55,571 bases of DNA from an uncultured Acetobacteraceae bacterium (GCA_937873095.1 CALMVI010000088.1:2564-58134), one strand, 5' to 3'; positions 16,679 through 26,146 are shown, counted from the stretch's first letter. Notes: a model not told the origin generated them from the letters alone. A program made the numbers and translations.

Positions 16679-17605
16679 TCAACTCGCCTGGCCGGTGCGC
16701 ACCCTGTCCCGCCAGTAGGCGACCACGTCCGCCAGCGTGTCGCGCCAGGCGATCTGCGGCGTCCAGTCCAGGGCCGCGCGGGCCGCCGAGGCGTCACCCG
16801 CGGCCAGCGGGATGTCGGATTGCCGCAGGCGGTCGGGGTCGACCCTGATTTCGGCCTGCACGCCGGCCACCGCCAGCAGGTCGTCGAGCACGTCGCCGAC
16901 CCTGCGGGACAGGCCCGACGCAAGGTTCAGGATCGTCCCGCCCGGCATCTCATGGGTGCGCGCCGCGCAGGCCGCATAGGCGCGGCAGACGTCCCGCACG
17001 TCGAGGAAGTCGCGGCGTGCGTCGAGCGCTCCGACCCGGAGCACCGGCGGCTGCAGTCCGGCCTCGATCCGCGCCACCTGGCGGGCGAAGGCCGGCACCA
17101 CGTAGGAGCCGGACTGGCCTGGCCCGGTGTGGTTGAACGGCCTCAACCGAACGACGCGAAGCCCCTCGCCCGCCATCGCGCCGAGGGCGAGGTCGGCGGC
17201 CGCCTTGGTTGCCGCGTAGGTGTTCATCGGCGCGAGCGGCGTCGCCTCGGTCGCAGGCTGGCCGCTGCGGAAACTGGCGCCGTACGCGTCCGCGGACGAG
17301 GCGAAGATCAGCACGCAGCCAGGCGCCGACGCCAGCAGGCCGCGCGCCAGGGTGAGCGTACCGTGCAGGTTCACCTGCCAGGCAGCCGCGGGATCCGCCT
17401 GCGCGGCGCCGATCGCCGCGATGGCGGCGAGGTGGATGCATGCGTCCGGCCGGTCGCGCTCCAGGGCGGCGCGGACCGCCGCGGCATCGGTCAGGTCGAA
17501 GCTGCCGGGCAGGATGTCGGCGTCTGGCTCGCATGCAGCCAGCATGGGCATCAGGTGGCTGCCGACGAAGCCGGAGGCGCCGGTGACCAGGATGCGGCGG
17601 GCCAT
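16679..17605 (-). CDS. rmd: GDP-6-deoxy-D-lyxo-4-hexulose reductase (GDP-D-rhamnose synthesis)
   Basis: A 308-aa extended SDR. The NAD(P) site is TGASGFVGSHL, the Ser of the triad lies in FASSADAYG, and YAATKAAAD supplies the Tyr-Lys pair. The order after gmd and the RMD-like FNHTGPGQ and RRDFLDVRDVCRAY segments support reduction of the 4-keto intermediate to GDP-D-rhamnose. I cannot exclude another GDP-6-deoxyhexose reductase or epimerase. ATG at 17605, 13 nt after gmd, so the two are co-transcribed. Confidence 0.82.
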   Translation of the reverse strand: MARRILVTGASGFVGSHLMPMLAACEPDADILPGSFDLTDAAAVRAALERDRPDACIHLAAIAAIGAAQADPAAAWQVNLHGTLTLARGLLASAPGCVLIFASSADAYGASFRSGQPATEATPLAPMNTYAATKAAADLALGAMAGEGLRVVRLRPFNHTGPGQSGSYVVPAFARQVARIEAGLQPPVLRVGALDARRDFLDVRDVCRAYAACAARTHEMPGGTILNLASGLSRRVGDVLDDLLAVAGVQAEIRVDPDRLRQSDIPLAAGDASAARAALDWTPQIAWRDTLADVVAYWRDRVRTGQAS

Positions 17606-17618
17606 GCAGGCCGCCGGC

Positions 17619-18653
<1,035 letters not shown>

Positions 18654-18654
18654 T

Positions 18655-18692
18655 TAGAGCAGATCGCGTTCAGGTGGAATCACCTGAACGCG
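18655..18692. repeat. RIME-like palindrome, copy B (half element)
   Basis: TAGAGC (18655-18660) is followed by a perfect 12-bp stem, CGCGTTCAGGTG (18665-18676) and CACCTGAACGCG (18681-18692), with a GAAT loop. Only the first palindrome of the bipartite element is present. It lies about 60 nt upstream of gmd. Confidence 0.7.
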
Positions 18693-18735
18693 TTAATCGG
18701 CTCGCCGAACAGTTGCCGGCGCAGGCAAGGCTCGC

Positions 18736-18770
18736 CTGGCCTGGCCTGGCCTGGCCTGGCCTGGACTGGC
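18736..18770. repeat. Pentanucleotide tandem repeat (CTGGC)n
   Basis: Five perfect CTGGC units (18736-18760) are followed by CTGGA and one more CTGGC. The array lies between the Tyr/Gly-rich lipoprotein stop and gmd, in the 5' region of gmd on the minus strand. Such arrays can change length by slippage. Confidence 0.8.
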
Positions 18771-18787
18771 AGCGCCGGGCGGGACGC

Positions 18788-19342
18788 CTACCTGCGCCCG
18801 CCGCCGAAATGCCCGGCGAAGCCGACATGGCCGAACCCGCCATAACCGGAGCGGCCGTAGCCGAAACGGCCATAACCGAAGCGGCCGTAGCCGAACCCGA
18901 ACCCGATCCCGTCATAGAACCCGAACGGGTAACCGAAGCCGTAGGGATAGCCGTAGAACGCGTAAGGGTAGGCGTATCCGGCATAGGGATAGGCGTAGCC
19001 GGCATAGGGGTAGCCGTTGGGATACGCGTATCCGGCATAGGGCGCGGCCGCCACGCTGTTGCCGTGGGCCGCCATGCAGGATGCGAATTGCTGGTCGTAG
19101 CGGTCCCAGGCGGCCTCGTTGCCCGATCGGGTGCCGATGGCGGGCGGGCCGCCTGGTGCCGGCGCCTGAGCTGTGCCCGAATAGGCCGCTTGCGATCCCT
19201 CCTGGCGGCAGGACGCCTCGTCGGCCTCGTACGCCGCCTCGGTCTTGTTGTAGCCAGGTACCGTGACCACCGGGGCAGGCGCCACCACGCAGGCGCTCAG
19301 GGCGAGAACGGCGCCGAGCGGCGCAGCTACGCGAACAAACAT
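18788..19342 (-). CDS. Lipoprotein with Tyr/Gly/Pro-rich repeat tail
   Basis: About 184 aa. The signal ends in the lipobox LSAC, followed by an acidic, Gln-rich middle with two Cys (ASCRQEG, FASCMAAHG). The last 90 residues are low complexity: repeats of YAYPYAG and then (F)GYGR units. The tail is almost only Gly, Tyr, Phe, Pro and Ala, reminiscent of surface-exposed or amyloid-like sequences. I do not know the function. Start: the ATG at 19342 has GGAG 8 nt upstream; an ATG at 19348 is in frame but too close to it. High GC, same strand as gmd-rmd. Confidence 0.75.
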   Translation of the reverse strand: MFVRVAAPLGAVLALSACVVAPAPVVTVPGYNKTEAAYEADEASCRQEGSQAAYSGTAQAPAPGGPPAIGTRSGNEAAWDRYDQQFASCMAAHGNSVAAAPYAGYAYPNGYPYAGYAYPYAGYAYPYAFYGYPYGFGYPFGFYDGIGFGFGYGRFGYGRFGYGRSGYGGFGHVGFAGHFGGGRR

Positions 19343-19514
19343 CGACATTCTCCGGTGCTGACGGGTTCGGCTGAAGGTAGGTCAGCGCCTGGGTGGCAAC
19401 ACGCGCCGAACGCATATTCTAAGAAATCATGCCTCCTGCGCATGGAAAGCGCTGTTTACCTTTCGTTACCAGCCGCGTGGGCTGCGGCCGGGCGGCGCCG
19501 ACCCGCCGGTCGGG

Positions 19515-20591
19515 TCACGCCGCTGCAGGGTAGTCGGTATAGCCTTCGGAGCCCTGGCTGTACCAGGTTGCCGGGACGTCCTTGGCCAGCGGGAGGTTCT
19601 CCGCGATGCGTCTGGGCAGGTCGGGGTTGGCGATGAAGGTGCGGCCGAACGCGATCGCGTCGGCGATCCCTGAATCGAGCGTCGCCTGGCCCTTCGCCCC
19701 ATCGTAATCCGAGTTCAGCACGAGCGGGCCGGCGAAGGCCCGCCGTATGGCCGGTGCGACAGGATCGCGGTCGGCACGGCCGAACGTTCCCTGCCGGCCG
19801 GGTTCGCGCAATTCCAGGAACGCCACCCCGATCTCCGACAGCGCAGCGGCCGCGGCGCTGAACAGCGTCTCCGGGTCGCTGTCGTTGACGCCCTGGGTGT
19901 CGCCGTTCGGCGAGAGGCGTACGGCCGTGCGGTCGGCCCCGACGACGTCCGCCACGGCCTGCGTCACCTCGCGCAGCAGGCGGACGCGGTTGGCGACCGG
20001 ACCGCCATATGCGTCGGCGCGGAGATTGGCGTTGTCGCGCAGGAACTGGTCGATCAGGTAGCCATTCGCCGCGTGGATCTGGACGCCGTCGAAACCGGCC
20101 TCCAGCGCGTTGCGGGCGGCGTGGCGGTACTCCTCAATCAGGCCCGGAATCTCGTCCTGCAGAAGCGCGCGCGCCTGAACGTAGGGTTGTTTGCCCTGGT
20201 AGGTGTGCGCCTGTCCCGGTGCGGTCGTCGCCGACGACGACACGGGTGCGGCGCCGTCCAGGAAGCTCGGGTGCACGATGCGGCCCATGTGCCAGAGCTG
20301 GGCGATGATCCTGCCGCCGGCCTGATGCACCCGCGTCGTCACCGGCTGCCAGGCGCGCACCTGCGGCTCGCTCCACAGACCTGGCGCGTAGGGCCACCCC
20401 AGGCCGTGCTGGCTGATGCCGGTCGCCTCCGAGATGATGAGGCCCGCCGTTGCGCGTTGCGCGTAGTACTCGGCCATCAGCGGCGTGGGCACGTGGTCCC
20501 TGCTGCTGCGCCCCCGGGTCAGCGGCGCCATCAGGATACGGTTCGGCGCCTCTATGGCGCCAAGGCGGATGGGGTCGAGCAACGACGGCAT
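19515..20591 (-). CDS. Old Yellow Enzyme-family ene-reductase
   Basis: A 358-aa FMN-dependent alkene reductase of the NemA/OYE group, reducing activated C=C bonds in enones, nitro-esters and similar electrophiles with NAD(P)H. The TIM barrel shows NRILMAPLTRGRS, IISEATGISQHGLGWPYAPG, QLWHMGRIVHP, the substrate-binding HAANGYLIDQFL pair and the FMN-phosphate region IAFGRTFIANPDLP. Cytoplasmic. It stands alone, divergent from infC, with no regulator gene adjacent. Confidence 0.93.
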   Translation of the reverse strand: MPSLLDPIRLGAIEAPNRILMAPLTRGRSSRDHVPTPLMAEYYAQRATAGLIISEATGISQHGLGWPYAPGLWSEPQVRAWQPVTTRVHQAGGRIIAQLWHMGRIVHPSFLDGAAPVSSSATTAPGQAHTYQGKQPYVQARALLQDEIPGLIEEYRHAARNALEAGFDGVQIHAANGYLIDQFLRDNANLRADAYGGPVANRVRLLREVTQAVADVVGADRTAVRLSPNGDTQGVNDSDPETLFSAAAAALSEIGVAFLELREPGRQGTFGRADRDPVAPAIRRAFAGPLVLNSDYDGAKGQATLDSGIADAIAFGRTFIANPDLPRRIAENLPLAKDVPATWYSQGSEGYTDYPAAA

Positions 20592-20830
20592 GCACGGTCC
20601 TGCGGAGTGGCGCGGCGCTGCCTACAGGACCGCGGGCCTGCCGGCAAACTGCGGTCGGAGCGAAAGCCGCCCGCCAAACACAGGCGAGCCTGACCGGTCG
20701 CCGGCGGCAGCATCTTCACCTTGAAGTCACCAACAACCATGTAGAGTCCGGCTCGACGCCTTGATCCCCGGTTCTGCACGGAGCACAAGGGCGCCGTCGG
20801 CCAGTCTTGCAACAATCAAAGGAGAGTACG

Positions 20831-21367
20831 ATAGCCCAACGCCCCATGCCAGCCGCGCCCTCGCGTGACGGCCCCCGCGTCAACGAGGAGATACGCGTTC
20901 CCCAGGTAAGGCTGATCGATCAGGAAGGCGAGATGCAGGGCGTGATGTCCGCCCGCGACGCCCTTCTGCGTGCCTATGCCGTCGGGCTGGACCTGTTGGA
21001 AATCAGCCCCAACGCCGACCCGCCGGTGTGCAAGATCCTCGATTTCGGCAAGTTCAAATACGAGCAGCAGAAGAAGAAGAACGAGGCCAAGAAGAAGCAG
21101 CGGGTCATCGAGATCAAGGAAGTCAAGGTCCGCCCCAACATCGATGAGAACGACTACCAGGTGAAGCTGCGCTCGATGAAGAGCTTCATCGAGGAGGGCG
21201 ACAAGGTGAAGGTCACCCTGCGTTTCCGCGGCCGCGAGATGGCGCACCAGGATATCGGCGTGAAGGTGCTCGAACGCATCCGCGGCGACCTGGAGGCTGC
21301 AACCAAGGTCGAGCAGATGCCACGCATGGAAATGCGCCAGATGGTCATGGTGCTCAGTCCGAAGTGA
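20831..21367 (+). CDS. infC: Translation initiation factor IF-3
   Basis: IF-3 (178 aa) binds the 30S subunit and proofreads start-codon pairing. [19 protein letters not shown], the linker rich in Lys ([14 protein letters not shown]) and the C-terminal [15 protein letters not shown] are diagnostic. I place the start at the ATA codon 20831: AAAGGAG (20818-20824) is 6 nt upstream, and IAQRP is where relatives begin. A TTG at 20807 would put the ribosome-binding site inside the gene. Rare AUU/AUA/AUC starts underlie infC autoregulation. rpmI and rplT do not follow. Confidence 0.93.
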   Translation: MAQRPMPAAPSRDGPRVNEEIRVPQVRLIDQEGEMQGVMSARDALLRAYAVGLDLLEISPNADPPVCKILDFGKFKYEQQKKKNEAKKKQRVIEIKEVKVRPNIDENDYQVKLRSMKSFIEEGDKVKVTLRFRGREMAHQDIGVKVLERIRGDLEAATKVEQMPRMEMRQMVMVLSPK

Positions 21368-21397
21368 CTGCGCACCTGCTGGCTGCCCTGTGCGGCG

Positions 21398-22216
21398 TCA
21401 GGCCATGAAGGCGAGCAGGTCCGCGTTCAGTCGGTCCCGCTCGGTGTAGAACAGCCCGTGCGGCGCGCCTGAATACACTTTCATCTCGGCATGCGGCACC
21501 AGCTTGACCGTCTGTTCGGCCGACAGTTTCAGCGGCACGGTCGCGTCTGCGTCGCCGTGGATGATCAGCGTGGGCACGGTCAGCGCCTTGAGGTCGGCGC
21601 GGAAGTCGGTTTCCGAAAACGCGCGCACGCAATCGAGCGTCGCCTTGGGGGAGGCAAGCATCGCCACGTTCAGCGACCACTGCAGGAAGTCGCTGCTGAC
21701 AGAGAACGTCAGCGGTCCCACGCCGTAGAGCTGCTTGCCGAAGGTCGACAGGAACCCGGGCCGGTCTTTCTTCAACCCCTCGACGATCTGGTCGAACACG
21801 CTGCGGTCCACGCCGTCCGGGTTGGTGGGTCCTTTCAGCAGGTAGGGCGTCACCGCGCCGAGCAGCACGGCACGTGCGATGCGCGACGTGCCGTGGCGTG
21901 CCGCGTAGCGCGCCACCTCGCCCCCGCCCATCGAGAACCCTACCAGGGTGATGTCGGTCAGGTTCAGCGCTTCGAGCAGCGCGTGCAGGTCGTCGGTCAT
22001 CGTGTCGTAATCGTAGCCGGTCCAGGGCTGGGCGGAGCGCCCGAAGCCGCGCCGATCGTAGGTGACGACGCGAAAGCCGTGGCTGGCCAAGTGGACCGAT
22101 TGGTATTCCCACATCTCGGCGTCCAGCGGCCAGCCATGGATCAGGACGACGGGCGGTCCGCTGCCCCAGTCGTTGTAGTGGATCTTCGTCCCGTCCGCGG
22201 CGTCGATGAAGGGCAT
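21398..22216 (-). CDS. Alpha/beta hydrolase (cofactor-free haloperoxidase/arylesterase type)
   Basis: A 272-aa hydrolase with the perhydrolase-group hallmarks: IHGWPLDAEMWEYQ, YDRRGFGRSAQPW, the nucleophile elbow GFSMGGGEVARY, acid in HGDADATVP and His in SGAPHGLFYTE. Members hydrolyse aryl and aliphatic esters and, in organic acid, form peracids. No signal peptide, so cytoplasmic. It converges on infC and is divergent from the Uma2 gene, with about 90 nt between the two starts. Confidence 0.9.
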   Translation of the reverse strand: MPFIDAADGTKIHYNDWGSGPPVVLIHGWPLDAEMWEYQSVHLASHGFRVVTYDRRGFGRSAQPWTGYDYDTMTDDLHALLEALNLTDITLVGFSMGGGEVARYAARHGTSRIARAVLLGAVTPYLLKGPTNPDGVDRSVFDQIVEGLKKDRPGFLSTFGKQLYGVGPLTFSVSSDFLQWSLNVAMLASPKATLDCVRAFSETDFRADLKALTVPTLIIHGDADATVPLKLSAEQTVKLVPHAEMKVYSGAPHGLFYTERDRLNADLLAFMA

Positions 22217-22303
22217 TTCCTGCTCCGTGTGTCTCCGCGCAACGGCGGATCGCGCCGCGCGGTTTCATGGCCAGCCTTGTCCGCCGCATGATAGGCTGCG
22301 GGC

Positions 22304-22852
22304 ATGAGCGACCCTGCCGCCCATCCGATGACGTCCGAGGCCTTTCTCGCCTGGTCGATGGAGCAGCCGGAAGGCGAACGATACGAGCTTGTGGCAGGCC
22401 GGGTCGTGCGCATGGCATCCGAACGGGCCGCCCATGCGCGGACGAAGCTGCGGGTGGCCGAGCTGATGTCGGCCGCCATCCGCGACCGTGGCCTCGATTG
22501 CGAGGTTTATGGCGACGGCATGGCAGTCGTGGTTGACGAGAACACCACCCTCGATCCGGATGCGCAGCTTCGTTGCGGCCCTCGCCTGCCCGACGACGCC
22601 ATCGGGATCGTTGATCCGCTTGTCGTCGTCGAGGTGGTGTCGCCAAGTTCGCGCGCCACCGATAGCGGTGCGAAGCTTGCCGGCTATTTTCGTATCGAAA
22701 CCCTGCGGCACTACCTCATCGTCCTCACGGATAGCCGGACCATAATCCACCACAGTCGTGCGATGGACGGTCCTATTCTGGCCCGGATTGTTCGCGACGA
22801 ATCGATCAGGCTCGACCCGCCTGGAATCATCCTGACGGGTGTCTTCAAGTAA
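22304..22852 (+). CDS. Uma2-family (DUF820) putative endonuclease
   Basis: A 182-aa protein of the Uma2/DUF820 family with a PD-(D/E)xK-like nuclease fold: GERYELVAGRVVRM, DPDAQLRCG and PLVVVEVVSPSSRATD, where the Asp, Glu and Ser-containing loop match the catalytic core. The family is abundant in cyanobacteria and found sporadically in alphaproteobacteria, often as single mobile genes. The biological role is unresolved. The ATG is 8 nt after a GATAGG element with no Shine-Dalgarno, so translation may be leaderless. Confidence 0.85.
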   Translation: MSDPAAHPMTSEAFLAWSMEQPEGERYELVAGRVVRMASERAAHARTKLRVAELMSAAIRDRGLDCEVYGDGMAVVVDENTTLDPDAQLRCGPRLPDDAIGIVDPLVVVEVVSPSSRATDSGAKLAGYFRIETLRHYLIVLTDSRTIIHHSRAMDGPILARIVRDESIRLDPPGIILTGVFK

Positions 22853-22951
22853 CGAGTTCTAAGAATTGGGGGTCTGGAGTTCAAACCCAGCGGGGTCCAG
22901 GGGCAGAGCCCCGGCCTTTCGTCCTCCCGCTCGCCTCCCTATGTCCGGTCC

Positions 22952-23923
22952 ATGCCCGCCACTCCCGATTTCCTGGACACCAACCGCCCCAACGTGCCCG
23001 ACATCGTGGTGCCGCGCGGGGTTACGCCGTTTCACCTGCCCAGCCGTCCGGTGCGCGGCCGGCTCATCCGTCTTGGCGCGCTCGCCCACGCTCTGCTTGG
23101 CCGGCACAACAACGAGGAGGTGGTGACCAAGCTGGCGGGCGAGGCGCTGGCGCTGGCCGCGGGCCTGTCCAGCGCGCTGAAGTATCGCGGCAGTTTTTCG
23201 CTGCAGGCCAAGGGCGACGGTCCGGTCTCCATGCTGCTGGCCGACTGCACGCAGGAGGGCGCGCTGCGCGGCTACGCCCGCGCGGATGCCGACCGGCTGG
23301 CGCCGGTGCTGGCGGACAACCCCGCTCCCTCGGCCGCTTCCCTGCTTGGCCAGGGCTACCTCGCCTTCACTGTCGACCAGGGCGGGGAGATGGATCGCTA
23401 CCAGGGCATCGTGTCACTGGAGGGCGAGAGCCTGCGCGACATGGCGCTGCACTATTTTCGGACCAGCGAGCAGCTTCAATACGACCTGCATCTGGCGGCG
23501 GCACACACGCCGGACGGCTGGCGCGCCGGCGCCCTGATCCTGGAGCGGGTGGCGGGCGAGGGCGGCATCGACCCTGAGATGGACAGCGCGGCCCAGGACG
23601 AGGCCTGGCACACGGCCAAGACCCTGGCGGCCACGCTGACCACGGCCGAACTGCTGGACGACGCGCTTCGTCCGGAGCAGCTGATCTGGCGCCTGTTCGG
23701 GGCGGAGGGGGTGGCGGTGGACCGGCCCCGCGCGCTCGCCTATGGCTGCCGGTGTTCGCGGGCGAAGCTCACCGGGATCCTCGAGAGCTTTCCTGAGGAC
23801 GACCTGGACGAGATGGCCGTGGACGGGGACATCGTCATGACGTGCGAGTTCTGCAAACACGATTTCCGCTTCGCCCGTGCCGACGTGCACAGCCAGGCCG
23901 GCGCGCAGGGCCAGGGATCGTGA
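22952..23923 (+). CDS. hslO: Hsp33 family redox-regulated chaperone
   Basis: A 323-aa chaperone activated by oxidation. The N-terminal domain shows GRLIRLGALAHALLGRH and SLQAKGDGPVSMLLADCT, and the middle shows DRYQGIVSLEGESL. The C-terminal zinc switch is complete, with CRC (in YGCRCSRAKL) and CEFC (in VMTCEFCKHDF). In relatives disulfide formation there unfolds the linker and exposes the binding surface. Its stop overlaps the GTG of the following lipoprotein (GTGA). Confidence 0.95.
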   Translation: MPATPDFLDTNRPNVPDIVVPRGVTPFHLPSRPVRGRLIRLGALAHALLGRHNNEEVVTKLAGEALALAAGLSSALKYRGSFSLQAKGDGPVSMLLADCTQEGALRGYARADADRLAPVLADNPAPSAASLLGQGYLAFTVDQGGEMDRYQGIVSLEGESLRDMALHYFRTSEQLQYDLHLAAAHTPDGWRAGALILERVAGEGGIDPEMDSAAQDEAWHTAKTLAATLTTAELLDDALRPEQLIWRLFGAEGVAVDRPRALAYGCRCSRAKLTGILESFPEDDLDEMAVDGDIVMTCEFCKHDFRFARADVHSQAGAQGQGS

Positions 23924-24723
23924 GTAGCCCCAGCGCGCGTCGCGCCAACCTGCGTGGTTCGGTCCTGGGTGGCCCGTTGCTGCCAGGGCTGGTGCTGCTG
24001 CTGCTGGCCGGGTGCGGCGACGACACGCCGGCGCCGGCGCCGCAGAGCTTCGCCCCGTTGCATTACGAGTACCTGCCCAAGCTGCGGCTCAACGTGGCCA
24101 ACATTGCCGTGTCCGACCGCAGCCTGCCGGTCAGCCCGCAGGACATCGCGTCCAGCTCGCCCGTCGTGCCCGCGCAGGCGCTGCAGCAGATGGCGCGCGA
24201 CCGGCTGTTCGCCGTGGGCAGCAGCGGCACCGCCACCTTCACCATCGACCAGGCCAGCATCGTGCGCGAACCCGGCGGCGCGCTGGACGGGCAGTTGGCC
24301 GTGCATCTCGACCTGACCGCGCCGGGCGGAGGGCGCACAGGGTTCGCCGAGGCGCGGGTGGCGCGCCAGCACGTGCCGGGCTCCGAACCGGAGGACGCAG
24401 CGACCAACCTGTACGCGCTCACGCGGCAGATGATGGACGCGATGAACGTCGAGCTGGAGTACCAGATACGCCAGTCGCTCAAGCCGTTCGTGGTAGAGGG
24501 CGCCGGCGCGCCTGCCCCCGTGGCCGCCGAGCCGCTGGCCGGTCCCGGAACGCCGCCGGCTGTGCCGGCACCACCCCCCTTGCCGCCCGCAGCACCCGAC
24601 GCCCAGCCGGCGCCGGCCGGCGCCTTTCAGGACCCGGGCGAACTGCCCCCCGCCGAGCCGCAGCAGATGTCGCCGCCCCCCGGCTTCCTGCAGCCGCCGC
24701 CCGGCACGCCCCCGGTGCGCTAG
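23920..24723 (+). CDS. Lipoprotein with Pro-rich C-terminus
   Basis: A 267-aa lipoprotein with the lipobox LLAGC at about residue 29, a mature domain of about 150 residues with mixed alpha/beta composition, and a Pro/Ala-rich tail from about residue 195. I do not recognise the family. The GTG start overlaps the hslO stop, which links it to the oxidative-stress chaperone. Its TAG stop codon is the first three bases of a RIME-like palindrome, so the present C-terminus may have been set by insertion of the repeat. Confidence 0.8.
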   Translation: MSSPSARRANLRGSVLGGPLLPGLVLLLLAGCGDDTPAPAPQSFAPLHYEYLPKLRLNVANIAVSDRSLPVSPQDIASSSPVVPAQALQQMARDRLFAVGSSGTATFTIDQASIVREPGGALDGQLAVHLDLTAPGGGRTGFAEARVARQHVPGSEPEDAATNLYALTRQMMDAMNVELEYQIRQSLKPFVVEGAGAPAPVAAEPLAGPGTPPAVPAPPPLPPAAPDAQPAPAGAFQDPGELPPAEPQQMSPPPGFLQPPPGTPPVR

Positions 24724-24822
24724 ACCCTGATCGCTTCTGGTAGACGAAGCGATCAGGGTCTAGCTCTTTGTTTACCGAGCATGTTCATCGTGGTTGAAGG
24801 TCAACCTGAAGCGATCATGCTC
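24721..24822. repeat. RIME-like bipartite palindromic repeat, copy C
   Basis: The first palindrome has perfect 17-bp arms (24721-24737 and 24746-24762) beginning TAGACCCTGATCGC. The second spans GAGCATG (24777-24783) to CATGCTC (24816-24822) with an inner GGTTGA-agg-TCAACC stem. The spacer CTCTTTGTTT is the reverse of the AAACAAG motif in other copies, so this copy is inverted. The TAG is the stop of the preceding gene. The hairpin may also act as its terminator. Confidence 0.8.
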
Positions 24823-24876
24823 CAAACGGCGCGGGCGTCCGACGGCGCGCGATGACGTGGCGTCCGGCCGCTGCGG

Positions 24877-25485
24877 TCAGGCGTCGACGAACTGCCCCTC
24901 CGCGTCCAGCAGGGTGAGGACGCCGGTCCTTATGGCGAACCAGGCGCCGTGCAGCGTCAGCAGGCCTGCCTGCTCGCGCTCGGCAATCCAGGGAAAGCCG
25001 CGCAGATTGGCCAGCGACACGCGCACCACCTCCAGCTCGCAACGCCGCTCGCGCTCCTCTGGGGCGTCGCACTGCATGGCCAGCTTGCGGGCTGGTTCGG
25101 CGATCGACATCCAGTTGGCCACGAAGTCGCCCGCGTTCGGCGGGGCGCCGCGGAGAAGGGCCTGGACCCCGCCGCACTGGCCGTGGCCGAGCACCACCAG
25201 ATGCGGAATCTCCAGCACGCGCACGGCGAACTCCAGCGCGGCGCTGGTGCCGTGATAGGCCGCGTCAGGCGCGTAGGGCGGCACCAGGTTGGCGACGTTG
25301 CGGATGGTCAGCAACTGTCCGGGCGTGGTGTCGAAGATGACGGCCGGGTCCACCCGGCTGTCGACGCAGGCGACCACCACCGCCTGCGGGCGCTGGCCGT
25401 GTTCGGACAGGGCCTCGTAGGTCGCGCGGCGCTCCGGCCAGCCGCTTCGGCGGAAGCGGCGATAGCCTTCGATCAGCTGGTCCAT
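24877..25485 (-). CDS. Beta-class carbonic anhydrase
   Basis: A 202-aa zinc enzyme interconverting CO2 and bicarbonate. The zinc ligands and the dyad are in ACVDSRVDP (Cys-x-Asp-x-Arg) and GHGQCGGVQALL (His-x2-Cys). RNVANLVPP and the C-terminal LTLHGAWFAIRTGVL are typical of clade-B plant-type CAs in bacteria. Cytoplasmic. It is divergent from the DUF protein at 25575, with 89 nt between starts. Confidence 0.93.
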   Translation of the reverse strand: MDQLIEGYRRFRRSGWPERRATYEALSEHGQRPQAVVVACVDSRVDPAVIFDTTPGQLLTIRNVANLVPPYAPDAAYHGTSAALEFAVRVLEIPHLVVLGHGQCGGVQALLRGAPPNAGDFVANWMSIAEPARKLAMQCDAPEERERRCELEVVRVSLANLRGFPWIAEREQAGLLTLHGAWFAIRTGVLTLLDAEGQFVDA

Positions 25486-25574
25486 CTTCGTGCTCTAACC
25501 ATCGTGCCCGCCGACGGCAAGCAGGGCGGCAAACCGGGCCGGGCCGCTGCCGTTGCTGGTGCAAGGAGATGTCG

Positions 25575-25955
25575 ATGACAGAAACAATACGCTTGGCGCC
25601 GCACGACCCGGTGCCCGATTACGGCAACCATGCCCTGGTCCTGCGTCGCATGGGCGAGGACGATCCCGGCGCGGTGGTGACCGAGATCGTCTTCTACGGC
25701 GCCGAGGGGGGCAGCATGCCGTTCGCCGGCAGCCTGGAGGAGGCGGTGAACACCGCGCTGTCGCATGCCGAGAAGCGCGGCCTGAAGACCCTGTACGTGG
25801 TGGACCGCACCGCCGGCAAGCTGGAGCAGGAGGCGCTGCACGACCACGGCGAACGCAGTTTCGCAGGCGACTCGCTGCAGGACACCGACACCGAGGACGG
25901 CGTGAACGGCCCCGACATCCGGGACCGCCCGCACGATGCAGGGTTCATGCGTTAG
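25575..25955 (+). CDS. Conserved hypothetical acidic protein
   Basis: A 126-aa soluble protein of unknown function. It begins with a compact region (RLAPHDPVPDYGNHALVLRR), followed by VTEIVFYGAEGG and LSHAEKRGLKTLYVVDR, and ends in an acidic Asp/Glu-rich tail. The ATG at 25575 is preferred over 25569 because AAGGAG is 6 nt upstream of it. A long GC-rich hairpin follows the stop. Confidence 0.65.
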   Translation: MTETIRLAPHDPVPDYGNHALVLRRMGEDDPGAVVTEIVFYGAEGGSMPFAGSLEEAVNTALSHAEKRGLKTLYVVDRTAGKLEQEALHDHGERSFAGDSLQDTDTEDGVNGPDIRDRPHDAGFMR

Positions 25956-25961
25956 GATTCA

Positions 25962-25998
25962 GCCGCTTTGGACCGTGTCGAGCACGGTCCGAAGCGGC
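25962..25998. terminator. Bidirectional hairpin between convergent genes
   Basis: GCCGCTTTGGACCGTG (25962-25977) pairs with CACGGTCCGAAGCGGC (25983-25998) with a single T-G wobble and a TCGAG loop. It lies 6 nt after the plus-strand stop and 1 nt after the minus-strand stop at 26000, so it probably ends both messages although there is no T-run. Confidence 0.6.
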
Positions 25999-25999
25999 C

Positions 26000-26146
26000 T
26001 CAGATCGCGGGCACCGGCTCGGCGATCGGCGGCAGGGAGATGTCCTCGCCGCCCGGCCCTGGCAGGTCGGTGCCGGGCGGCGACTGCGGCGGGGGCGCCG
26101 GCATGGGCGGGGTGACGGGTTCCGGGGCAGATTGCGCGTATATCAT
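26000..26146 (-). CDS. Small Pro-rich peptide coupled to the SDR gene
   Basis: A 48-codon ORF whose ATG overlaps the SDR stop (ATGA) and whose stop sits one base from a strong hairpin. About a third of its residues are Pro (PPMPAPPPQSPPGTDLP). The coupling and the adjacent terminator suggest it is transcribed and translated. The function is unknown, and it could instead be fortuitous. Confidence 0.4.
   Translation of the reverse strand: MIYAQSAPEPVTPPMPAPPPQSPPGTDLPGPGGEDISLPPIAEPVPAI

Noticed and set aside
22860-22925. tRNA-like T-arm (GGAGTTCAAACCCAG) between Uma2 and hslO
   Set aside because: No acceptor stem, D-arm or anticodon arm can be folded around it.
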